From positions 62,001 to 126,000 of the forward strand of contig CAVXTD010000023.1 in NCBI GenBank assembly GCA_963764565.1: a stretch of 64,000 nucleotides of DNA, written 5' to 3'. The translations under genes and the position numbers were made by a program. This DNA comes from DATBLE01 sp963764565 (GTDB lineage: Bacteria > Actinomycetota > Thermoleophilia > Gaiellales > Gaiellaceae). Shown here piece by piece: positions 46,513-55,087 of this stretch (its first letter is position 1; every line of letters starts with the position of its first letter). The notes under the pieces are model-generated. The model saw only the letters and a list, made by a program, of their open reading frames with translations, was not told where the DNA came from and ran no database searches.

Positions 46513-47284
46513 TCATGCGAAGGTCCCACGACGAAGCCGCCGTCGACACGGAGGTACTCGCCGGTCACGTAGTCGCCGTCCGAGGAGGCGAAGTAGACGA
46601 CCGCCCGCCCCAGCTCGCGCGGGTTCGGCGGCGCGCCCCTCGATCGGGATCGTCGCCAGCGACTTCCGCAGCTCCTCCGGGTCGGCGACGGCCGGCGACG
46701 GATCGTTCAGGACCGACAGCACCCAGCCGGGCCCGATGTGGTTGACCCTGATCCCGTGCGGCGCGAGCTCGATCGCCATCGCCTCGCACAAGGCCCGCAC
46801 GCCCTGCTTCGTCGCCCCGTAGACGGCCATCGTCGGGAAACGGCATCTGGACGTGCACCGAGGAGGTGAAGACGATCCGTCCCGGCCGGCCGGAGCGCAC
46901 CATCGCCCGCGCGGAGGCCTGGCCGACGTTGAATGCGCCGGTCAGGTTGACGGCGACGATCCGGTCGAACGACTCGTCGGTGATCTCCGTGAACGCCTGC
47001 CAGTCGGCGACGCCCGCGTTCGAGGCGACCACGTCGAGCGGGCCGAGGTCACTCTCGACCCGCTCGATCAGCTCGTCGACCTGGCCGTCGGTCGGAGACG
47101 TCGCAGCGGTAGAAGCGGCCGCCGGCCTCGCGGGCGAGTCTCCTCGCCCATCGCCTCGTGCGCGATGTCGACGACGGCGACGGTCGCGCCCTCGCTCGGC
47201 GAGCGCCTGCACGATCCCGCGGCCGATCCCCCGCTCGTGGGCGGCACCCGTGACGAGCGCGACCTTGCCGTCGAGACGGCCCAT
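46513..47284 (-). CDS. short-chain dehydrogenase/reductase, about five frameshifts
   Basis: A classical SDR of about 250 residues after repair: MGRLDGKVALVTGAAHERGI, ATVAVVDIAHEAMGEET, FYRCDVSD, DGQVDELIERVESDLG, VVASNAGVADW, FTSSVHVQMPFP, MAVYGATKQGVRALCEAMAI, RVNHIGPGWVLS and YVTGEYLRVDGG. Three extra C bases fall within about 120 bases (47190, 47145, 47097), with further breaks near 46842 and 46635. The catalytic Ser and YxxxK (YGATK) are present. ATG overlaps the isomerase stop (TGATG). Confidence 0.8.
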
Positions 47285-48168
47285 CAGCCCGGCGCCCTCC
47301 TCGCCTCCCAGGCCTGCTCGAACCCCGCCCTGGCCCGGGCGAGCACGTCGAGCGGGTCCTGCTTCCAGAGCGAGTCCTCGAAGTCCTGGTCGGTGAACGA
47401 GCCGTCGTCGGAGAAGATCTCCAGGTCGACCCATCCCTCCCAGCCCCCGGCCTCGAGCGCTCCGAAGATGCCGGCCAGGTCGATGAGCCCGTCGCCGGGC
47501 AGCACCCGGTCGAAGTCGTTCCGCGTCGGGTCGCGCCAGTCGCAGATGTGCACGCTGGGCGCGAGCCTGGCGGCGTGCTTCTGCGTGTCCGCGAGCAGGT
47601 TCTCGGTGTCCCACAGGTGGTAGACGTCGTAGAGGAGCCGGACGTTCGGCTCGTCGATCTCGTCGATCAGGTCGATCGCCTCGGGGATCGACGCGATCGT
47701 CGACCAGTGCCCGTACACCTTGCGATGCAGCGGCTCGAGCCCGAGCACGATCCCGTGCTTCGCCGCGGCCCTGGCCGCCCGCCGAAGCCCCGCGACGATC
47801 GTGCGCCGCGCCTCGTCGGCCGGGACGTCGCCCGGATTGCCGGTGAGGCAGAGGACGATCTTGGGGTCGAACGCGGCGAACCGGTCGATCATCGCGCACA
47901 GCTCCTGGATCCGCTCCTCGACGTCGTCCGGCCCGGGGAAGGGCACCGGATAGACCGACAGCGTCCCCGGAATGCACGTCGTCGCCTGAAGGCCGCTCTC
48001 GCGGAGCTTCGCCACCTTGTCGGCGTCCTGTGACGGATCCTCCCCGAGCTTGAACTCCCAGATCCCGATCCCCTCCGCCCCGGCCTGGACGTACGTGGCC
48101 AGGTCCTCCTCGAAGGTCTGGTGGAAGGTCGTGACCTCCGAGACGGAGAACTTCGGCCGGGCGCTCAT
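47284..48168 (-). CDS. sugar phosphate isomerase/epimerase, TIM barrel
   Basis: 294 residues from ATG 48168 (MSARPKFSVSEVTTFHQTFE). Metal-site blocks: IVLGLEPLHRKVYGH (Glu), VRLLYDVYHLWDTEN (Asp, His), SVHICDWRDPTRND and WEGWVDLEIFSDDG (Glu). The pattern is close to hydroxypyruvate-isomerase/inosose-type members. Intact. An extragenic palindrome (48182-48196) separates it from the alcohol dehydrogenase gene upstream. Confidence 0.9.
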   Translation of the reverse strand: MSARPKFSVSEVTTFHQTFEEDLATYVQAGAEGIGIWEFKLGEDPSQDADKVAKLRESGLQATTCIPGTLSVYPVPFPGPDDVEERIQELCAMIDRFAAFDPKIVLCLTGNPGDVPADEARRTIVAGLRRAARAAAKHGIVLGLEPLHRKVYGHWSTIASIPEAIDLIDEIDEPNVRLLYDVYHLWDTENLLADTQKHAARLAPSVHICDWRDPTRNDFDRVLPGDGLIDLAGIFGALEAGGWEGWVDLEIFSDDGSFTDQDFEDSLWKQDPLDVLARARAGFEQAWEARRAPG

Positions 48169-48181
48169 AGCCCGCTCCGGC

Positions 48182-48196
48182 GCCGGCGAAGCCGGC
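48182..48196. repeat. extragenic palindrome, copy 2
   Basis: GCCGGC-GAA-GCCGGC in the 64-base gap between the isomerase start and the alcohol dehydrogenase stop. Same core as the elements at 1761-1775 and 58558-58572. Confidence 0.5.
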
Positions 48197-48232
48197 ACCT
48201 CCGCTCTTGGTCGCCTCCGTCAAGCCTACGGC

Positions 48233-49291
48233 TCACGGCTTGATCACCGTCTTGACGACCTCGTCCTCGCGGTTCAGCACCCGCTCGATCGCCGGCGCGA
48301 TCTCGTCCAGCGAAGCGGAGTGGGTGATGATCTTGCTCGTGTCGACCTTCATCTCCTCCAGCAGCCCGATCGTCTTCGGCCACTGGAGCGGGTAGAGGAG
48401 CGAGAACCTGATCGTCTTGTCCTGGTAGAGGTTCGAGAGCAGCGGAACCGAGATCGCGTCGTTCGGCCCGGCGAGGCCCATCAGCACGACGATCGACCCG
48501 TTCCCGGAGATCTCCACCGCCTGCTGGTTCGCCTCGACCGACGCCGTGCCGACGACCACCCGGTCGGCGAGCTGCCCGCCGTTCGCCTCCTGGATCGCGG
48601 CGCCGAGGTTCTCGGCGTAGTACGGCGACGAGCTGTCCTTGATGTTCCAGACGAAGTCCGCGCCCACGCTCTTGCCGACCTCGAGGCGATAGTCCCGCGT
48701 GCCGACGAGCGCGACGCGGGCGCCCTCGTTCTTCAGCAGCTGGACGATCGAGAGCCCGACCGGGCCCGGCCCGTACACGACGGCGAAGTTGCCTGGCTCG
48801 ATCTCCGCCCGCTGGACGGCGTAGACGGCCGACGAAAGCATCTCGACGAACGCGCCCTGCTCGTCCGTCAGCGAGTCCGGCAGCTTGTACGCGTGCGCGA
48901 TCTTCGTCTTGGCGAACTGCGCAAAGCCTCCGTTCGTCATCACGCCCAGCACCGACAGGTTCTCGCAGAACTGCAGCCTGCCGGCCCGGCAGGCGTTGCA
49001 GGCGTTGCAGCTCTGGACCGGGTTGATCGCGACGCGGTCTCCCTCGGCGAGCCCGTAGACCTCAGCCAGCTTCCCGGCCTGCACCACCCGCCCGCAGATC
49101 TCGTGTCCGAGCACGAGCGGCCCCTTGCCGTCGGGGGTCCCGAGCGGGCTCTTGCCGTAGTAGTACTCGATGTCCGAGCCGCAGAAGCCGCACGCGAGTA
49201 CCTCCACGACGACCTCGTCCGGCCCGGGCTCCGGCTCGGGCACGTCCTCGAGCCGTAGGTCCTCCTTCTCGTAGAAGACGGCGGCCTTCAT
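48233..49291 (-). CDS. zinc-dependent alcohol dehydrogenase, MDR family
   Basis: An intact 352-residue protein. MKAAVFYEKEDLRLEDVPEP, ACGFCGSDIEYYYG (catalytic zinc Cys), LVLGHEICGRVV, the structural zinc set CNACNACRAGRLQFC, and a Rossmann loop VVYGPGPVGLSIVQLL. Similar in plan to sorbitol and threonine dehydrogenases. It probably oxidises a polyol secondary alcohol with NAD+. Six bases separate it from the isomerase gene upstream (49297-50244), which fits a dehydrogenase-isomerase pair. Confidence 0.93.
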   Translation of the reverse strand: MKAAVFYEKEDLRLEDVPEPEPGPDEVVVEVLACGFCGSDIEYYYGKSPLGTPDGKGPLVLGHEICGRVVQAGKLAEVYGLAEGDRVAINPVQSCNACNACRAGRLQFCENLSVLGVMTNGGFAQFAKTKIAHAYKLPDSLTDEQGAFVEMLSSAVYAVQRAEIEPGNFAVVYGPGPVGLSIVQLLKNEGARVALVGTRDYRLEVGKSVGADFVWNIKDSSSPYYAENLGAAIQEANGGQLADRVVVGTASVEANQQAVEISGNGSIVVLMGLAGPNDAISVPLLSNLYQDKTIRFSLLYPLQWPKTIGLLEEMKVDTSKIITHSASLDEIAPAIERVLNREDEVVKTVIKP

Positions 49292-49296
49292 CGCTT

Positions 49297-50244
49297 CTAC
49301 GCCTTCGCCGCGGCCGTAGCCTTGCGGACGTGCCGGTCGAGGAGGTCGTTCAGGATCGGGAGGCCGTCCCACGTGTCCTGCCAGGCCTTCGATCCCATCG
49401 GGATCGAGTCGACGGCCCACCAGGTCCCGTCGTACGCGTCGGCGAGCACCGGCATCAGCTGCTCGAAGTCGATGATCCCCTCGCCGAAGTTGCACTTCGT
49501 TCCGAACATGTTCAGGTGGGTGTTCATGTCGGTGTCGCAGAGGTGGATATGGCCGATCGATCCCGCGGGCAGCATCTTGATGAACTCGATCTGGTCGGGG
49601 AGCGTCTCGGCCGGCTGCACGTGGTTGTGGCCGATGACGCCGCAGGCCTGGAAGTGACCGGTGTCGTACATCAGCTTGAAGTTGTCGTTGCCGACGTCCC
49701 GCAGCATCTTCACCGTCTCCGACGGCTTGTTGAACGGCTGGAGCGACTCGAGCTCCCAGAGCATCATGCAGCCGACCTCGGCGCCCTTCTCGGCGTGGTG
49801 CTGGAACGTGCGGACGACGCGATCCCAGACCGCGTTGTAGTCGGCGTCGTAGGGGAGCGGCCCCGCCGCACCCGGGTCGACCCGCATGCCGGGGATCTCC
49901 ATGTCGGCAGCGAGCTGGAGATAGCTCTCGAAGTACTCGATGTACTCGTCGTAGACCTCCTGCGACCCCGTCGCCCAGGGCAGCCGGAAGAGGTCGCCGT
50001 AGGGCCCGGGTGCGATGCCCGCGATCTCGAGGCCGAGGTCGTCGTTCAGCCAGCTCTTCAGCTTCTGCCGGCTCTCCTTGTCCGGGAAGCGCTCGACGGT
50101 CGCGTGGTCGAAGAAGCCTCCGAGCTCGATCCCGTCGTAGCCGAAGGCCGAAAGCACCTTGGCCACCTGATCGAGCGTCGCCGGCGGCTCGAAGCCGAAG
50201 GCCATGCACCAGCTTCCTCTGCAGATCTTCGCATTGGCGTTCAT
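49297..50244 (-). CDS. sugar phosphate isomerase/epimerase, TIM barrel
   Basis: An intact 315-residue PF01261 protein: MNANAKICRGSWCMAFGFEP, FGYDGIELGGFFDHA, GCMMLWELESLQPF (Glu), KLMYDTGHFQACG (Asp, His), IGHIHLCDTDMNTH, TWWAVDSIPMG. AGGAGGAACGGAATG gives a clear ribosome binding site. The late barrel Glu seen in the other paralogues is replaced by an Asp region (WWAVDS), so its metal site may differ. Substrate unknown. Confidence 0.9.
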   Translation of the reverse strand: MNANAKICRGSWCMAFGFEPPATLDQVAKVLSAFGYDGIELGGFFDHATVERFPDKESRQKLKSWLNDDLGLEIAGIAPGPYGDLFRLPWATGSQEVYDEYIEYFESYLQLAADMEIPGMRVDPGAAGPLPYDADYNAVWDRVVRTFQHHAEKGAEVGCMMLWELESLQPFNKPSETVKMLRDVGNDNFKLMYDTGHFQACGVIGHNHVQPAETLPDQIEFIKMLPAGSIGHIHLCDTDMNTHLNMFGTKCNFGEGIIDFEQLMPVLADAYDGTWWAVDSIPMGSKAWQDTWDGLPILNDLLDRHVRKATAAAKA

Positions 50245-50264
50245 TCCGTTCCTCCTTCTCTCGC

Positions 50265-51002
50265 CTAGTCCATGAAGAGCCCGCCGTTGACGTCGATGTG
50301 CGCGCCGTGGACGAATCCTGCTCCGTCCGAGGCGAGCATCACCACGATCGCGGCGACCTCCTCCGGCCTTCCCATCCGCCCGAGCGGTGTCTGCGCGACC
50401 GTTCGCTCCAGCGTCTCCGGCGGCCAGCCCGCGATCATCGGCGTGTCGATGATCCCGGGGTTGATGCAGTTCGCGGTGATCCCGTACGGGCCCGCAAAGC
50501 GCGCGATCGACTTCGTGAGTGCCGCCACGCCCGCCTTCGACGCCGCGTAGCTCGCGCCGGCGGCCAGACCGCCCGTCTGGCCCGCGAGCGAGCCGACGGT
50601 GACGATCCGCCCGCTCCGGCGAGGGATCATGGCCGCGAGCGCCGCCTGCGCGACGAGGAACACCCCGCGGAGATTGACATTCTGGATCCGGTCCCACTCG
50701 TCGGGCTCGATCCCGTCGAACGCCGTCCCGTGGAACGCACCCGCGCACGTGACGAGCACGTCGAGCGAGCCGCAGCGCGCGACCGTTTCCTCGACGACGC
50801 GCCGGGCGTGCTCGGGCTTGCTGACGTCGCCGGTGACGAAGTGGCCGGCCAGCTCGGCGGCGAGCCGGGCCGCCGCCTCCCCGTCCAGGTCGGCGAGCAC
50901 GACGGTCGCGCCCTCGGCGGCGAAGGCCCGTGCGCAGGCGAGGCCGATGCCGCTCGCGCCGCCGGTGACCACCACGCTCTTCCCGGCGAGACCGGTCTCC
51001 AC
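50265..51002 (-). CDS. short-chain dehydrogenase/reductase
   Basis: An intact 245-residue classical SDR, GTG start: VVVTGGASGIGLACARAF, TCAG (in place of NNAG), VGSLAGQTG (Ser), YAASKAGVAAL (YxxxK) and GAHIDVNGGLFMD at the end. Lies between the isomerase and the MetE-like gene with gaps of 20 and 5 bases. Probably a polyol or sugar dehydrogenase. Confidence 0.93.
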   Translation of the reverse strand: METGLAGKSVVVTGGASGIGLACARAFAAEGATVVLADLDGEAAARLAAELAGHFVTGDVSKPEHARRVVEETVARCGSLDVLVTCAGAFHGTAFDGIEPDEWDRIQNVNLRGVFLVAQAALAAMIPRRSGRIVTVGSLAGQTGGLAAGASYAASKAGVAALTKSIARFAGPYGITANCINPGIIDTPMIAGWPPETLERTVAQTPLGRMGRPEEVAAIVVMLASDGAGFVHGAHIDVNGGLFMD

Positions 51003-51007
51003 GCGCT

Positions 51008-52255
51008 CTACCTCAGCGGCTTGAGGTGGGTGAACGGCTCGTCGTCCGGCAGCTGGTCCCAGGCGAGCTGCTCGTCCTGGGCCGCGACGTAGCGGGGATC
51101 CAGCCCCAGCTCCTCGAGGACGATGTTCCTCGCCTGCGGGATCGCGGACGCCTTGTAGAAGGCGAGGTGCCGGTTGAAGCCCTGGCGCCCGAAGCCGCAG
51201 TCGGTGGAGAGCACGAGCTTGTCGGCCGGGATGTGCTCGAGCGCACGCCGGATCCGGTCGGCGACCACCTCGGGGAAGTCTGCCTGCAGGGTCCGGTGGC
51301 TGACCACGCCGACGGCGACCTTCTTTTTCAGCGAGTCCTTGTACGGCGCGAAGAGCGGCAGCTCCTTGAGGTCGTTCTCGGTCGCCTCGATCGTCCACAC
51401 GTCGCCCTTCAGCCGCTCGAGGTAGATCTCGACCGAGTTCGCGTAGGACTCGTCGGAGAACACCTTCTGCATGTTCGGGTTGCCCCAGCACGTGTGGATC
51501 CACACCTCGACGTCGTCCAGGCCCTCGATCTCGCGGTTGAAGCAGTCGACGAGGAAGTCGAGGAGGTCCGTCATCTCCGGGTAGTAGCAGGCCATGAAGT
51601 GCAGCGTCGGCTCCTCGACCTGGATCACCTTGCAACCGGCGGCGGCGAGCTGGCGCAGCTCGGCGTTCATCGCCTCGGCCATGTCCCAGGTCAGCTGCTT
51701 CTTGTCGTCGAGGTCGTACTTGTCGGTGTGGCTGTCGAGGAAGAAGGCGAGCACCTGCGCCGAGCACGTGCCGAACTTGATCTGCTTCCCCGACGCCGCG
51801 CTCTGCTGCGCGATCCGCCAGATCTTCGGATACTCGAGCGGGTTCTTCGGGTCGTGCTCGACCTTGTCGACGACGCGCGGCCAGCGCCACGTCTTGTAGA
51901 TCGAGTCCAGCATCGTCCCGACCGGATACGACAGGAGCGGCGAGCGCGTGTTCTTGGTCTGGAGCTCCTCGTGCTCGAGGCCCTTCCAGCGCTGGAGCGG
52001 GTAATGGTGCCACGATCTGCCGGCGACGTCCTCGTCGAGGTGGTAGTCGCCCGTGGTCAGGATGTCGAGGCCGGCGCGCTCCTGGTCGGAGACGACGACG
52101 GCGTGAGCGTCCGTGAACTGCTCCCGGAACCAGGGGTCCATCATCGCCGTGTCGAGCGGCCGGCCCCACATGTTCTCCGTGTACCAGCGGGGGCGCGGCC
52201 ACGACCCGGTGACGGTCGCGGGGAGCATCAGATCCTTGGTTGCCGTGAATGCCAT
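51008..52255 (-). CDS. cobalamin-independent methionine synthase-like protein (MetE core)
   Basis: An intact 415-residue protein equal to the catalytic C-terminal barrel of MetE without its N-terminal folate-binding repeat. The zinc ligands are visible: H254 and C256 (WIHTCWGNP), E290 (IEATEND) and C353 (STDCGFGRQGF). Also TVTGSWPRP near the start and QVEEPTLH. Such short paralogues may use methyl donors other than methyl-triglutamyl-folate. Its place among sugar-catabolic genes rather than methionine genes suggests a methyl-transfer or demethylation step; that is inference. Start ATG is next to the VOC gene stop. Confidence 0.85.
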   Translation of the reverse strand: MAFTATKDLMLPATVTGSWPRPRWYTENMWGRPLDTAMMDPWFREQFTDAHAVVVSDQERAGLDILTTGDYHLDEDVAGRSWHHYPLQRWKGLEHEELQTKNTRSPLLSYPVGTMLDSIYKTWRWPRVVDKVEHDPKNPLEYPKIWRIAQQSAASGKQIKFGTCSAQVLAFFLDSHTDKYDLDDKKQLTWDMAEAMNAELRQLAAAGCKVIQVEEPTLHFMACYYPEMTDLLDFLVDCFNREIEGLDDVEVWIHTCWGNPNMQKVFSDESYANSVEIYLERLKGDVWTIEATENDLKELPLFAPYKDSLKKKVAVGVVSHRTLQADFPEVVADRIRRALEHIPADKLVLSTDCGFGRQGFNRHLAFYKASAIPQARNIVLEELGLDPRYVAAQDEQLAWDQLPDDEPFTHLKPLR

Positions 52256-52789
52256 TCAGCTCTCCTCTTCGGGTTGGGTTGGCCAGGGACGGGCAAGCTC
52301 GACGACTTCGACGCCGTTGCCGTCGGGGTCCTCGAGGTAGAGCCCGAGGCCGCCGTCGTTGGGTCCGCCCACGACGCGGGTGGGGCCTGAGCGCAGCACG
52401 GTGCCAGTCTCTCGCAACTGGGCGTGCAGCGCCTCGAGATCGTCGGTCGTGAAGCAGAGGTGAGCGCTGCCGGCATGCTGGAAGTCTCGCGCCCGTCGTT
52501 CGCCGCGTGGCGCGAGGTACTGGAGCAGCTCGACGTTCACGCCGTAGCCCTGCAGGTGCACGAGGCGGACGTGGGCACCGGGAACACCGGTGACGCGCTC
52601 GACGAAGCCACCCGACTCGACGACGCGGTCACTGAGCAGCTCCAGTCCGAAGAGGTCGCGGTAGAAAGCAAGCGACCGGTCGGCGTCGGAACAGGTGAGC
52701 CCGACGTGGAGGATGCCGGTGATCCGCGCGGCCGTCGCGCGTGTCACCAGAGCGGAAGAAAAGCTTGCAAACCGCACCGATCCTCCCAT
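52256..52789 (-). CDS. VOC (glyoxalase/dioxygenase-fold) family protein
   Basis: 177 residues if started at 52789; a GTG at 52747, just before TRATAARITGILHVG, gives a more typical length. Two beta-alpha-beta-beta-beta modules: ILHVGLTCSDADRSLAFYRD and LFGLELLSDR, then AHLCFTTDDLEALHAQL and LYLEDPDGNGVEVVEL. Candidate metal ligands are His in LHVGL, His in AHLCF and Glu in VEVVEL. Could be an epimerase, lyase or dioxygenase. It is the first gene of the minus-strand set 45186-52789. Confidence 0.82.
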   Translation of the reverse strand: MGGSVRFASFSSALVTRATAARITGILHVGLTCSDADRSLAFYRDLFGLELLSDRVVESGGFVERVTGVPGAHVRLVHLQGYGVNVELLQYLAPRGERRARDFQHAGSAHLCFTTDDLEALHAQLRETGTVLRSGPTRVVGGPNDGGLGLYLEDPDGNGVEVVELARPWPTQPEEES

Positions 52790-52817
52790 CCCCGTCCAAC
52801 CTCGTCAAGCACAGTCC

Positions 52818-52828
52818 TGATCAGATCA
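52818..52828. promoter_or_regulatory. palindrome upstream of the VOC-led operon
   Basis: TGATC-A-GATCA, followed on the minus strand by a TTGACG hexamer about ten bases downstream. It may be an operator for the minus-strand operon, but no convincing -10 was found. The rest of the gap 52790-53027 shows no gene. Confidence 0.25.
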
Positions 52829-53027
52829 GAGTGGACGAGGGGCCTACACAGCGGCCTGTCGGGCCAGGCAGGGCAAGCGCGGGGAGGGCCGTCCGGCACC
52901 GGCCCGGCAGCGGTGTGTGGAGCTCTACAGTGGCTGCCGATGATCCTCTCCGGCCTGAAGACCCCACCTGGAGGCGGATCGAAAACCGTCGCGTGCCGCG
53001 CCCGAGTTTGACAAGCTCTGCTCCCCG

Positions 53028-53399
53028 TTGGCCGAGACGCTCGACTCCGCTCTGACCGCCCGCCTCCGCGAGGTGCTCGACAGCGGGAGCCCGACCGAGA
53101 CCGACCTGCGTGAGCTCACCGCCCAGGGGTACGGGCGGGCTCGCATCCTTCGCGACCAGCTCCGCGCGTCGGAGCGGCGCCTGCGCAGGCTGAACGCCGA
53201 CCCGGCGGCCCCGATCTCGGCGATCGCCGAGGAGCTCAGGCGCGTCGACGTCCTCCGGCCGCGGCTGCGCGAGCTCCGGAGCCTCCTCGCCGATCTCGAT
53301 GCCCGAGGCCGCGAGCTGCGCACCGCCTGGCTGCTGCGGCAGGCCGAGGCGCCACGTCCAGCCGGCCCGGGGCAGTCGGCTCGCTCCGAGCAGAATTAG
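53028..53399 (+). CDS. hypothetical small helical protein
   Basis: 123 residues from a TTG start (MAETLDSALTARLREVL). Rich in Leu, Arg, Glu and Ala, probably helical or coiled-coil (residues 20-105, e.g. RRLRRLNADPAAPISAIAEE). No recognised motif, signal peptide or membrane segment. Its TAG stop overlaps the stop of the converging DipZ-like gene by three bases. No better start was found in frame upstream. I do not recognise the family. Confidence 0.5.
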   Translation: MAETLDSALTARLREVLDSGSPTETDLRELTAQGYGRARILRDQLRASERRLRRLNADPAAPISAIAEELRRVDVLRPRLRELRSLLADLDARGRELRTAWLLRQAEAPRPAGPGQSARSEQN

Positions 53400-55003
53400 C
53401 CGAAGGTGAAGCTGTAGGCCTGGACGCCTGCAGTGGCGCGGAGCTCGAGAAGCCCGTTCGTCACCCGCGGGTACTCGAGCAGCGTGTAGAGCCGCGGTGT
53501 CCCCGCAACCCGGACGGTGTGCACGGGGACACCGTCGACCAGCACCTCGACGGCGCCGCGCCCACCGAGCACGAGGTAGACGTGCTCAGCGTGGAAGCGC
53601 AGGCGTAGCCGCGCGCCCGCGCCGGCGACGATTCGCTGGGCTCCGACCTGCCAGCGGCCGGCGTACGAAAGCTCGTCCGGGCCGAGCGCGCGGGCGGGGA
53701 AGCGGTAGGAGGCCTCGCGGCCGACGGCGAGCTTCGAGCCCGCGTAACGTGCGATGCGGGCGTAGCCGAGGTACGACTCGGGTGTCACCTCGATGGTCGG
53801 TGTCGCGTCGGCGACGACGGTTGCCCGCGTCCGCACCTTCTCTCCGAGCAGCTTGCGGATCGCCGCGTCGGTCTCGCCGTACTCGCCCTCGCCGAAATGC
53901 GTGCGGCGGATCACTCCGGCGCGGTCGATCAGGTACTCGGCCGGCCAGTACTCGTTCTGGTACGCGTTCCAGGTCCGGTACCCGTTGTCGAGCGCGACCG
54001 GATACCGGATCCCGAACTTCTTCACCGCCGACCGCACGTTCGAGGGCACGCGCTCGAATGCGAACTCCGGCGTGTGGACGCCGACGATGACGAGTCCGTA
54101 CCGGCGGTAGGCCGCGTCCCAGGCCTTCAGATGAGGGAGCGTCCTGATGCAGTTGATGCAGGAGTACGTCCAGAAGTCGACCAGGACGACCTTGCCGCGC
54201 AGCTGCTCGAGTGTCAGCGGCCGGCCGTTCGGCGTGTTCACCCAGTCGACGATGCCCTGGAACTCCGGCGCGCGCGGCGTGGCCGCCGTCCCGGCGGTCC
54301 CGGTCGCCGCCAGAGCTTGCCCTGCGCCGCTGAGATCGCGGAGCTCTTTGCGCGCGACCGAGCTGCGCTCGATCTTGTTCTGGAGCGCTGTTGTGTATCC
54401 GGGCAGCACGGTCGTGAAGCGCTGGTCGACCCCCAGGGCGATTGCGATCGCGGTCGCACCGAGCACGACGCCCGCAACCCGCCTCGTCGTCTGCGCATGG
54501 GTTCGAACCGCTTTGGCCGCCTTCGCCGCTCGCTGGCCGGCGACGGCCAGCAGGAGCATCGGGATCCCGGCGCCGAGTGCGTAGGCGAGCGTGACGAAGA
54601 TCGAGCGGAGGCCCACGTGCCCACTCGCCGAGATCGCCGTGACCGCGGCCAGAACGGGGCCCGCGCAGGGCACGAACACCAGGCCGAGGCTTGCGCCGAG
54701 CACGAAGCCGTTCTTGTCGCCACCGGGACGCCTGCGCGTCAGGGCATAGAGGGGCCGTTCGAGCAGCAGGCCGATCTGGGGAACGACGAGCGTGACCGCG
54801 AGCACGAGCAGCATCGCGATCGCGAGGTTTCTGAGGAAGTCCTGGGGGAGGCCGAGCGCGCTGAGGAGCGCCGCGCCCGCAAGGGTGAACACGGTAAAGC
54901 TGGCGACGAGGCCCGCGATGATCGCGAACGGCCTCCGCCTGCTTCCTCCGGCGACCGATCCGGCGAAGAGAATCGGCAGCACCGGCAGGACGCACGGCGA
55001 CAC
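53396..55003 (-). CDS. DipZ-like CcdA/thioredoxin fusion protein
   Basis: At least 535 residues. Residues 1-190 are a CcdA-type membrane domain (SPCVLPVLPILFAG with the first redox Cys, and FVPCAGPVLAAV with the second). Then comes a TlpA/thioredoxin domain with DFWTYSCINCIRTLPHLK (CxxC) and, from about 390, a carbohydrate-binding-like beta domain (RIVAGAGARLRLRFHAEHVY). This order matches mycobacterial DipZ. It moves reducing power across the membrane to an extracytoplasmic thioredoxin. The first TM helix continues upstream of the GTG at 55003 (LLGIALLAGLITA), so the real start is nearer 55080, with no standard start codon seen. Confidence 0.88.
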   Translation of the reverse strand: MSPCVLPVLPILFAGSVAGGSRRRPFAIIAGLVASFTVFTLAGAALLSALGLPQDFLRNLAIAMLLVLAVTLVVPQIGLLLERPLYALTRRRPGGDKNGFVLGASLGLVFVPCAGPVLAAVTAISASGHVGLRSIFVTLAYALGAGIPMLLLAVAGQRAAKAAKAVRTHAQTTRRVAGVVLGATAIAIALGVDQRFTTVLPGYTTALQNKIERSSVARKELRDLSGAGQALAATGTAGTAATPRAPEFQGIVDWVNTPNGRPLTLEQLRGKVVLVDFWTYSCINCIRTLPHLKAWDAAYRRYGLVIVGVHTPEFAFERVPSNVRSAVKKFGIRYPVALDNGYRTWNAYQNEYWPAEYLIDRAGVIRRTHFGEGEYGETDAAIRKLLGEKVRTRATVVADATPTIEVTPESYLGYARIARYAGSKLAVGREASYRFPARALGPDELSYAGRWQVGAQRIVAGAGARLRLRFHAEHVYLVLGGRGAVEVLVDGVPVHTVRVAGTPRLYTLLEYPRVTNGLLELRATAGVQAYSFTFG

Positions 55004-55087
55004 AGCGGTGATCAGGCCGGCGAGGAGCGCGATTCCGAGCAGGACGGCGATGGAAGGAACTCTCGCCCGGCGGCGATTGCCGGTTTC

